Shown: in pieces, positions 57,183-64,000 of the stretch
Layout: every line of letters begins with the position of its first letter
Position numbering within the stretch: position 1 is the stretch's first letter
Assembly (NCBI GenBank): GCA_020849765.1
Contig: JADLAY010000042.1
Coordinates: 18,497-82,496, forward strand
Length of the DNA: 64,000 nt
DNA from: Anaerolineae bacterium
GTDB lineage: Bacteria > Chloroflexota > Anaerolineae > Aggregatilineales > Phototrophicaceae
Direction of reading: 5' to 3'
Translations under genes and position numbers: made by a program
The notes under the pieces: model-generated
Told to the model about the DNA's origin: nothing
Databases searched by the model: none
The model's input: the letters and a program-made list of their open reading frames with translations, nothing else

Positions 57183-60100
57183 ATGAACTCTTCTCGACCC
57201 TATTCATTACAACTCTTTGTTGCTCGCATAATCCTCTTGCTGCCCTGTTTTTTGTTACTGATTAATGTTGTTCCTGGTAAGTATGTGCATGCTGACGAAT
57301 GCAAGTCGCCACCATGCGCCGACACGGTCGTCGCGGATCCATTTAACTCACGGCTGGCTGTCCAGGTTGGGGCAAATGGACGCTTCAATATGGGTGCGTT
57401 TCCGAATCCCGCAACCGGAGGCTCAACTACAACTAGCTGGGATTTGATGTATCGCTGGCCGAACGCGCCAAGTACGTCCTTTACGACATTACGAATCGAT
57501 GGAGTGGATAGCATCTATGGATCGTCCGGAACCCAGATACAAGCGCCGATCGACATCAATGCAAGTACAAATCAGAGCCAATGGCGTATTGGCGACATCG
57601 AAGTCACGCAGGTGCTCCAACTCGCCAGCAATTCTCAAACTGGTCAAGATGATGCGGCCCTCATCGCCTATGTAGTCCACAACACGGGTTCAGGGGCGCA
57701 TCAAGTAGGGCTGCGCATGATGATCGACACGGAGATCAATTATAACGACGGCGCGCCCTTTCGCGTGCCAGGTGCTGGCATACTTACGACTGAGCAAGAA
57801 TTCATCGGAACCGCCGTACCAGATAGTTTCCAGGTTTTCTACAATGTGACGGACAGTGAGCATGTGGCTGCAGCGACATTGAGGGGCGCCAACGCAACGC
57901 CTCCAGACCGTCTCGTTCTAGCACATTGGCCACAGATCTACAATACGAGCTACGACTATACGGTAACCTCTGGACATAGCTTCACCAGCGACAGCGCCTA
58001 CGCGACATATTGGAATCCTAGCGCGTTGGCACCGGGTGAATCGCGCACTTATGCAACCCACTACGGTCTGGGAGAAGTAACGGTCGATCTCCAACCGCCG
58101 CTCGCATTGGGCGTAAGCGGCCCGGAATCGGTCGAAGCTGGTAGCAGTGAGGCATTTTCGATTGTTGCCACAGTATTCAATAATGGAACAGCAACTGCGA
58201 CGAATGTTCAACTCACGCTGAATCTGCCCGTGGGGTTAACACTCGCGTCCGGTTCCGCAGCTCAGGCAATTGGAGATCTGGCAGTGGGACAGGAGCGGCA
58301 GGTATCATGGTCAGTGCTTGCCGGATCCCAAGCCACACAAACGCTGACCTATTCCGTTCAAGCTACCGCATCCAATGCCCAAGCAAAAACTGTAAGCCGG
58401 GAAATAACTGTAACTGGAAGTCCATCGGTGTTGTGTGACGTCAGTCCGTACACAGATCTTGATACCTGCGATCTTGAACCAGGTGACATACTGCTCGAAA
58501 CGGGACTTAGTTCGACAGAGCTGGTGTTGGGTGGATTCATTGGTTCCTACTGGTTCCACACTGCGATGTATGACGAAGACGAGAATGGTGCGGGTTACGT
58601 GATTGAGGCAGCAGGGACAGCATCCTATCCAGATACCAATCCCATTTGTACAGGTTCAGAAATAGAGCAAGACCGAGCCGCCAACGAGAGAATATTCTGC
58701 CCGGCACATGAAGTAAGGAGAATCCCAGTGACTTGGTCTGGCTTCTACGGAACGTCACGGTTTGCAGCTAGAGACTGGGTTGTACTACGATTGCGACATG
58801 ACGTTCCAGATCGTGCGACTGTGATTGACCAAGCACTTGCGTGGGCTAGATCGAAGGCAGAAGGGACCAATGCGCGTTTCCTTGACATAAGCAACATATT
58901 GTTGAATCCGTCCGTCAAATTTCAGGATTCGGAGTTCTATTGTGCGTTATTCGTCTGGCGCGCATACAGCGAAGCTGGCATTGATCTCGATTACGTGGGC
59001 AGCTTGTACAATGCAACCCAGAGTTGGCGCATCGTTCAGCTCATTCTTGCCCAAGTTCTTCCAGATGATATATATGCAAGTTCTATAGGTGGTGTGCCTT
59101 TAGGACGTTCTCCCGTGACAGAAGTTGTTCAAGACAAGCATATGGGGCAAAACGTTCTCAGGACAATTTATATTTTGCTAAGTCCCGCGGATCTTCTCGT
59201 TACTGATGGCGATGGTAATGTCACTGGCAATGATGCTCGAGCGGGAACTATCCGAAATGAGATTCCTGGCGCCTACTACAGTGGGCCGGAGACCGAACCT
59301 GAATGGATCGCCGCGCTACTCTCAGAAGGAACGACCCACGTCCAAGTGACTGGGACAGGCGATGGGGAATATGTGTTCGGAGTCCAGGTATTTCAGGGAT
59401 CTTCGATGAATAACGACTTTGTCGTCTCGGAGACGCAGACCGGCCAAGTGGACATAATTGATGTCCTGATTGATCCAGATGGTATGCCAAGCGTGCAGCC
59501 TGTCTCAGTCCTTGGTGTTGACCAAACACATGTTGTCGTATCTGAGGGGCAAACTGCTGTAAACACAGGGACTGTACCGCAAAGCGGTTCGGAGAATTTA
59601 CGAGCTTCTATCGGGACTATCATCAACAACAGAGATGGTACTTGGTCTTGGAGCTACTTGGCAGATGACGGTGACGCCACGGCAACTGTCACAATTGCTG
59701 TTGATGATGACCAGAGCGGGTCAACGGAGACGTCATTTGCTTTGACAGTAAGCAACATACAGCCTACCGCTACATTTGTGAATTCGAGTGGTGCTATCAA
59801 TGTTGGTGATTCGGCGATATTGTCCTTTGTGGACCAGTTCGATCCTAGTGCAGCCGACACTGCCGCGGGCTTCAGTTTCTCGTACGACTGCACAAATGAC
59901 GGCCTCTTCGAACTTGAAGGCGGCCCTACATCGACATATGGATGTGTTTATGACACAAGTGGAACGTATCAGGCATTAGGGCGTATCCAGGATAAGGACG
60001 GCGGATACACTGACTACTTAGTTGAGGTGCCGGTCAGCGAACCGTCGGGCGACGTGTCGACCATTGCCGACTTCATCATGAATGCGACCCAAAGCGATCC

Positions 60101-61457
60101 TGCACAATTCACAATCCTGCTAGCGGCGATACAGAACGCTGATCCTCTTGTGCTAGCAGTACTCTCCGATCCGACAGCAAGTGTTACTTTCTTCGCTCCA
60201 ACCGATGACGCATTCCGAAATATGTTCAATCGTCTCGGTATTAACGTGAGTGAATACTTGAACAACCGTCGATTGCTGTCTGACGTGCTCTTGTATCATA
60301 TTGTCCTGGGTGAATATGACGCCACGACGCTTTTCGACCTATCACATTCTGGCTGGCCATATGATCTACTGCCGACGTTGCAGGGGACGAGAGTCGAGTT
60401 CACCGATGATGATGGGACGCTGATCGTCGATTATGCCTGGGTAATCGACTATGATATCCATGCATCTAACGGAATCGTTCACACTATTGGGGCAGTGCTC
60501 GATCCATCATTCATATACGGCGAAGATGATCTTCTGTCAACACCGGAATCCACGGTCGAACCCACACCTGAGGCTACTCCGGAGCCTACATCAGAGCCTG
60601 AACCGCTTCCGACGATTGCCCAACATGTGATGAGCACAGCACAGAGTGATCCAACACAATTCTCGATCCTCCTGGCAATGATCCAGAATGCTGACCCCGG
60701 TGTGCTAACGATGTTGTCTGATCCAGCAACGAATCTTACGCTTTTTGCGCCGACAGATGAAGCAATCCGCGTTTTGGTCAGTCAACAAGGAATGACCATA
60801 GACCAATTGTTGGCGGATCCTACTCTCTTGACGCAGATTTTGCTCTATCACATTGTCGGCTGGCGTTACGACGCGGCCACGTTGTTTGGTTTGGCTGATG
60901 CAGGTTGGCCAAACGATCTGTTGCCAACTTTGCAGGGCGAAACCGTGGAACTGACGAATGATGACGGAACACTCATCATCAATTATGCATGGGTGATTAC
61001 TCCTGATGTCCAAACCTCCAATGGTATCATCCACGTGATCGGAGCTGCGTTGATGCCACCTTATGAACCACCAGTGCGAGAAGAACCAGCTTTAGCTCCA
61101 AGCCAAGCTACGCCTGAGCCAACGGTAGATAACAGTATTGAGCCTATTCCGCCGGAAGAGGATCCTGTACCGGAGAACGATGATGTCACTCCCGAACTGC
61201 CGACCATAAGCATTGAGGCAAGCGCGGTTACGGGTCCAGCACCGCTAACGGTACAATTTGCAGTCCTCTCCACAGGCGAAGTCAGTAGCTACACCTGGAA
61301 TTTTGGCGATGGTATTAGTTCGACGGATATGAGTCCCATGCACACATTCGAAAATGCGGGACAATTCGCTGTAGTATTGACGGTGGTAGGGCCAGCCGGA
61401 TCGTCGAGCCAGATGCTCGAAATCACGGTTGAAGGTGAGGAAGAACCCGCTCCATAG
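57183..61457 (+). CDS. Very large mosaic surface protein: permuted NlpC/P60-like (YiiX type) peptidase, two FAS1 domains, PKD domain
   Basis: 1424 residues. A signal peptide (FVARIILLLPCFLLLINVVP) is followed by a beta-rich N-terminal region (45-300), a CARDB/DUF11-like domain (about 305-410), then a YiiX-type permuted NlpC/P60 fold: LEPGDILLETG near 431, YWFHTAMY (His near 459), VIEAAG and FQDSEFYCALFVWRAYSEAG (Cys near 587). At about 890-960 there is a PKD-like part, at 957-1110 and 1143-1290 two fasciclin (FAS1) domains (VTFFAPTDDAFRNMF, LYHIVLGEYD; LTLFAPTDEA, LYHIVGWRYD), Pro/Glu linkers and a final PKD domain (TVQFAVLSTGEVSSYTWNFG). Adhesion plus amide cleavage outside the cell is likely. 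Codon use is visibly less GC-rich than that of neighbours, a sign of transfer. A terminator follows. Confidence 0.85.
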   Translation: MNSSRPYSLQLFVARIILLLPCFLLLINVVPGKYVHADECKSPPCADTVVADPFNSRLAVQVGANGRFNMGAFPNPATGGSTTTSWDLMYRWPNAPSTSFTTLRIDGVDSIYGSSGTQIQAPIDINASTNQSQWRIGDIEVTQVLQLASNSQTGQDDAALIAYVVHNTGSGAHQVGLRMMIDTEINYNDGAPFRVPGAGILTTEQEFIGTAVPDSFQVFYNVTDSEHVAAATLRGANATPPDRLVLAHWPQIYNTSYDYTVTSGHSFTSDSAYATYWNPSALAPGESRTYATHYGLGEVTVDLQPPLALGVSGPESVEAGSSEAFSIVATVFNNGTATATNVQLTLNLPVGLTLASGSAAQAIGDLAVGQERQVSWSVLAGSQATQTLTYSVQATASNAQAKTVSREITVTGSPSVLCDVSPYTDLDTCDLEPGDILLETGLSSTELVLGGFIGSYWFHTAMYDEDENGAGYVIEAAGTASYPDTNPICTGSEIEQDRAANERIFCPAHEVRRIPVTWSGFYGTSRFAARDWVVLRLRHDVPDRATVIDQALAWARSKAEGTNARFLDISNILLNPSVKFQDSEFYCALFVWRAYSEAGIDLDYVGSLYNATQSWRIVQLILAQVLPDDIYASSIGGVPLGRSPVTEVVQDKHMGQNVLRTIYILLSPADLLVTDGDGNVTGNDARAGTIRNEIPGAYYSGPETEPEWIAALLSEGTTHVQVTGTGDGEYVFGVQVFQGSSMNNDFVVSETQTGQVDIIDVLIDPDGMPSVQPVSVLGVDQTHVVVSEGQTAVNTGTVPQSGSENLRASIGTIINNRDGTWSWSYLADDGDATATVTIAVDDDQSGSTETSFALTVSNIQPTATFVNSSGAINVGDSAILSFVDQFDPSAADTAAGFSFSYDCTNDGLFELEGGPTSTYGCVYDTSGTYQALGRIQDKDGGYTDYLVEVPVSEPSGDVSTIADFIMNATQSDPAQFTILLAAIQNADPLVLAVLSDPTASVTFFAPTDDAFRNMFNRLGINVSEYLNNRRLLSDVLLYHIVLGEYDATTLFDLSHSGWPYDLLPTLQGTRVEFTDDDGTLIVDYAWVIDYDIHASNGIVHTIGAVLDPSFIYGEDDLLSTPESTVEPTPEATPEPTSEPEPLPTIAQHVMSTAQSDPTQFSILLAMIQNADPGVLTMLSDPATNLTLFAPTDEAIRVLVSQQGMTIDQLLADPTLLTQILLYHIVGWRYDAATLFGLADAGWPNDLLPTLQGETVELTNDDGTLIINYAWVITPDVQTSNGIIHVIGAALMPPYEPPVREEPALAPSQATPEPTVDNSIEPIPPEEDPVPENDDVTPELPTISIEASAVTGPAPLTVQFAVLSTGEVSSYTWNFGDGISSTDMSPMHTFENAGQFAVVLTVVGPAGSSSQMLEITVEGEEEPAP

Positions 61458-61479
61458 AGGTCTCTAGTGAATGACGCAG

Positions 61480-61508
61480 AGGGGATGGTACGCACCATCC
61501 CCTTTTTA
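61480..61508 (+). terminator. Terminator of the mosaic protein gene
   Basis: AGGGGATGGT and ACCATCCCCT form a perfect 10-bp stem with a four-base loop, followed by TTTTTA. Confidence 0.9.
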
Positions 61509-61556
61509 TGTTTCTGGTGAGATGTATAACGACGAGTGTGATCACGTTGTCCCCGC

Positions 61557-63248
61557 TTATCCACCTTCGCCGCTGTCCTCGACCGGCGGCACCGCCGCAT
61601 CGCCTGTGCCTGCGTCCGTCGTGGTTCCCGTGCGCCAGGCGTTGATGTCGTCCAGGTTGACCTCGCCGTAGGGCGGCGCGAAATTGACGCACTCCTCCGC
61701 TGCCGGGGGGATGTCCGTGCGGCGCTGGAGCAGTGGATCGTTCGGGTTGAAGTAGTTCCACGTCGCGCGCGAGATCTCCTCGATCAGCGGCCAGGCGCGG
61801 TCATAGCTGAAGAAGTCGGTGTTCTCCCAGACGAAGACGGCGATCACGTAGTTGCGGCCGTTCGGCGGGAAGACGATGCCCGCATCACCGTGGACGTTTT
61901 CCAGCCAGCCGTTCTTGTGCGCAATTGTCACGCCCGCGGGGATGCCAGCCTGCAGCAGCCGTTCCAGGTCGTTGGCGCTCATCAGGTTGAGCATCTGGCG
62001 GCACTCGGTCTGGGTGAATTCGCCGTCGGGGTAGGCGGTCATCAGGCCGCTGCCGGAATAGGCGCAGTCATAGATCATCTGGAACATGGTGCCCAGGTCT
62101 TCGGTCGTCGTCTGGTTGACGGGATCGGGCGCCGTGTTGAAGTTCGCGTTCGGCTCGGTGACGGGCACCGGGATCGAGCCAAGCTGCTGGCCTTCGATGC
62201 CGAGGTCGAACGGCGCGGTGATGAAGGTGTTGCTGGCGCCGATCGTCTCCGTCGTGTTGACGATGTCGGATAGTCCGGCGAACAGGTCGTTGTTGCCGAT
62301 CAACTGCATGATCAGGTTGGAGGACGAGTTATTGCTGCATAGCAGCGACTGCGTCATCAGGAAGGCCTCGTCCTGCGAAGGGTTGGTCAGCAGATGGCGG
62401 TAGTAGTCGATCAGGATGGCGACCTTGGCCGTGCTCGCCGCGGAGAAGGCGACGTCACCGTTGATGTTCATCTCCTCGCCCGTCTCCAGATCCATGACGA
62501 AGACCGAGGCGACGGTCGATTGGCCGTCGAAGATGAAGCCCTGCGAGTCGAGATATTCGATGATCATCGAGCGCAGCACTTCCATACCGACGCCGCGCCC
62601 ATCCGCGCCCTCGACCGGCAGCGTTACCGTGCGGTCATCCGGCCTGCGCAGCGCCGCGTCGATCAACGGCAGTGCCGCCTCGACGTCCAGCTTGTAGCCC
62701 GAGGCGCCAGGACGCAAAGTCAGCGTTTGCAGGTCGAAGCTGGCGCCGCCTGGCGGGCGGTCGTAGCGCGGGACGACCTCTGTACGCAGCCACTGCTCGA
62801 GCAGTTCCGGCTGGTAATCGGCCACCAGGGGCACGTCGGAGCCGCGCGATTGCGCCCGCCGACCGGTCAGGTAGTTGAGGAAATCGAGCCAGAACTGGCT
62901 CTCGCCGCCGCCCGCCCGCCGGGCTGCCGCCAGCATCGTGTCGCGGCTGGTGCGGAAACCGACCGCCGCCGGATCGAGCTGGATCGGGCTGTCGGCGTAC
63001 CAGAGCGTCACCGGCGTGTTGTAGGCCGATTCCCAGGCGCGCATCGCATCCGAGGGCGACATGCCGCCGACGTCGACCCCGGCGACGGTGACGTTGAGTG
63101 GCAGCCGGTCGGACTGCTGGCTGAAGCGCACCAGTTCGACGATGAACCAGCCAATCGCCGCCAGCAGCATCAAGGCCGATAGCAGCGGGATAATCGGCAA
63201 ACGACGCGGTTTGCGCTGCGAACGGAGTGTGGTCACGGTTGTGCTCAT
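61557..63248 (-). CDS. Membrane-anchored class A beta-lactamase-like serine hydrolase with PG-binding-type domain
   Basis: 563 residues. A basic N-terminus and one helix (LPIIPLLSALMLLAAIGWFI) anchor it with the rest outside. About 50-210 is a PG_binding_4/VanW-type region (VTVAGVDVGGMSPSDAMRAW, LTLRPGASGYKLDVEAALPL). From about 240 comes a class A beta-lactamase-like fold: FSAASTAKVAILIDYYRH holds S-x-x-K (Ser near 272), CSNNSSSNLIM the S-x-N element and IAHKNGWLENVHGDAGIV the K-x-G element. Such proteins act on peptidoglycan or beta-lactams; true lactamases have an Omega-loop Glu, which could not be placed. It is followed after five bases by the Nudix gene. Confidence 0.88.
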   Translation of the reverse strand: MSTTVTTLRSQRKPRRLPIIPLLSALMLLAAIGWFIVELVRFSQQSDRLPLNVTVAGVDVGGMSPSDAMRAWESAYNTPVTLWYADSPIQLDPAAVGFRTSRDTMLAAARRAGGGESQFWLDFLNYLTGRRAQSRGSDVPLVADYQPELLEQWLRTEVVPRYDRPPGGASFDLQTLTLRPGASGYKLDVEAALPLIDAALRRPDDRTVTLPVEGADGRGVGMEVLRSMIIEYLDSQGFIFDGQSTVASVFVMDLETGEEMNINGDVAFSAASTAKVAILIDYYRHLLTNPSQDEAFLMTQSLLCSNNSSSNLIMQLIGNNDLFAGLSDIVNTTETIGASNTFITAPFDLGIEGQQLGSIPVPVTEPNANFNTAPDPVNQTTTEDLGTMFQMIYDCAYSGSGLMTAYPDGEFTQTECRQMLNLMSANDLERLLQAGIPAGVTIAHKNGWLENVHGDAGIVFPPNGRNYVIAVFVWENTDFFSYDRAWPLIEEISRATWNYFNPNDPLLQRRTDIPPAAEECVNFAPPYGEVNLDDINAWRTGTTTDAGTGDAAVPPVEDSGEGG

Positions 63249-63253
63249 GGGAT

Positions 63254-63775
63254 CTACTCCTCACCCCATTGCCCGTTGGTTTTCAGGATGTCGACGGCCT
63301 TGAAGATGGCCGCACGATGATACGGTTCGATCTTGGGCATGGCCTCGACGTCGTGCCAGCCGTAGCTAAGCAGCTCGGTCGAAAGGGCGATCACTTCGAC
63401 CGGCGCCTGCGCCACGCACAGATAGATCATGTCGAGATGCTGGATGTCCGGCCACTCGTCAATCGAGAGCACGGCCCCGACCTCGACCGCGATGCCGACC
63501 TCCTCCGAGATCTCGCGGACGACGGTCGTGCTCGGCGCCTCGTGCGCATCGACCCAGCCGCCGGGCAATCCCCACGGCGTTCGCGGATGCAGCACGTGCT
63601 CGACCAGCAGCACCTGCCGCCGTTCGTTGAAGACGACGCCCGCGACGCCAAGGGTGTACTTTGGACGTGTCCAGCGGTAGAGCACGAGCAGGGGGGCGAT
63701 CACCCACGGGTTGCGCCGCAGGGTCCGCGCGAGGTTGTGCCGCCAGGTGACGGCTGTTTGCGCATGGTTCGACAT
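63254..63775 (-). CDS. Nudix hydrolase
   Basis: 173 residues. The Nudix box is perfect: G-G-W-V-D-A-H-E then seven residues then REISEEVGI, in LPGGWVDAHEAPSTTVVREI. It hydrolyses a nucleoside diphosphate linked to another moiety with Mg2+. The N-terminal 40 residues (RTLRRNPWVIAPLLVLYRWT) are hydrophobic/basic and may associate with the membrane. It is upstream of and close to the serine hydrolase gene (five bases), so the two are co-transcribed. Its substrate cannot be told; NADH-, ADP-ribose- or lipid-linked types are possible. Confidence 0.92.
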   Translation of the reverse strand: MSNHAQTAVTWRHNLARTLRRNPWVIAPLLVLYRWTRPKYTLGVAGVVFNERRQVLLVEHVLHPRTPWGLPGGWVDAHEAPSTTVVREISEEVGIAVEVGAVLSIDEWPDIQHLDMIYLCVAQAPVEVIALSTELLSYGWHDVEAMPKIEPYHRAAIFKAVDILKTNGQWGEE

Positions 63776-63829
63776 TGCACGCTAGTGTATCGGAGCGGGA
63801 AGGGTGCTACAAGAGTGGGATGGGGGAGG

Positions 63830-64000
63830 GGGGCAGGACTCGGTGCTCGGTGCTCAGATAGGTGATGAGGGACGAGGGATGAGTGGGGTCACGGTGCGAG
63901 GGATTAGTGCTGTGTGCTGGGTACGGGAAGATGGTTCTCAGTGCTCGGTGCTCGGTGCTCAGAGTAGGTGATGAGTAACGAGGGTCGAGAGATGAGTGGG
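63830..64000. repeat. Family E intergenic repeat, long copy running off the window
   Basis: ACTCGGTGCTCGGTGCTCAG, ATAGGTGATGAGGGACGAGG, then TTCTCAGTGCTCGGTGCTCG and GAGTAGGTGATGAGTAACGA. Two cycles of the same block are visible, so the copy is itself a tandem duplication. No gene is seen here. Confidence 0.7.

Noticed and set aside
56592..57265. Open frames of 128 and 85 codons in the spacer before the mosaic protein
   Set aside because: No ribosome site, mixed composition and no recognisable motif; the second overlaps the start of the real gene.
1..64000. tRNA and rRNA genes
   Set aside because: No cloverleaf with a GTTCGA-type T-arm and no rRNA-like conserved block was noticed on either strand by eye; a covariance search was not possible.

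Overview
The window reads as chromosomal DNA of a GC-rich, probably Gram-positive-like (single-membrane) bacterium, most likely a member of the Chloroflexota close to Anaerolineae. This is an inference from gene content: several Uma2/DUF820 genes, secreted proteins with Pro/Thr/Glu linkers, Tat-exported redox proteins, an F420-type oxidoreductase, cohesin- and dockerin-like surface proteins, and a compact nuo cluster. No rRNA, tRNA, CRISPR, phage or transposase gene was recognised.

Layout. 1-1148: the 5' part of ilvE on the minus strand, preceded by a leader of about 520 nt that encodes a 23-residue Leu/Val/Ile-rich peptide and two terminator-like hairpins, the signature of transcription attenuation. 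1559-4781: small membrane proteins, a Uma2 protein and a ClpN-repeat/aminoglycoside-kinase-like fusion. 5042-14732: a respiratory and signalling region. It has a GAF histidine kinase with a NarL-type regulator, a receiver-like protein lacking its Asp, a Tat-exported flavoprotein and a five-heme cytochrome, then (after a YcaQ-type glycosylase) a minus-strand operon of a DUF4405 membrane protein, a two-helix protein, an FMN-binding protein and ApbE. Together these look like an electron route from the membrane to extracytoplasmic flavins.

15004-33145: mixed metabolic and secreted functions, including hydrolases, nucleoside hydrolase, a GH18 glycosidase, an MsrQ-like heme membrane protein, an FHA protein, two Uma2 proteins, divergent thrC/thrB and an aldehyde dehydrogenase. 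33310-38542: a surface-protein island of two membrane-anchored cohesin-like proteins, a secreted dockerin-like protein and a third, frameshifted cohesin-like plus dockerin-like gene. 38683-43075: gene scars, an MddA-like methyltransferase divergent from a LuxR-hydrolase fusion, a nitroreductase and an F420-type oxidoreductase. 43506-47280: iscX-nuoB-nuoCD-nuoI. 47663-63775: a P-domain surface protein, HdeD-like and GNAT proteins, an ArsR/SRPBCC pair under a palindromic operator, an Mrp-type Fe-S carrier, a very large mosaic surface protein of lower GC, a class A beta-lactamase-like serine hydrolase and a Nudix hydrolase.

The spacers are full of dispersed repeats of at least five families, several palindromic, mostly at gene ends. 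Scars of recombination (a nitroreductase 3' half joined to a Uma2 3' end, a GDPD tail, a small gene remnant) show that the region has been rearranged. The strongest candidates for something undescribed are the cohesin/dockerin-like island, the ilvE leader with tandem terminators, the ClpN-kinase fusion and the flavin/heme module with its phospho-acceptor-less receiver.
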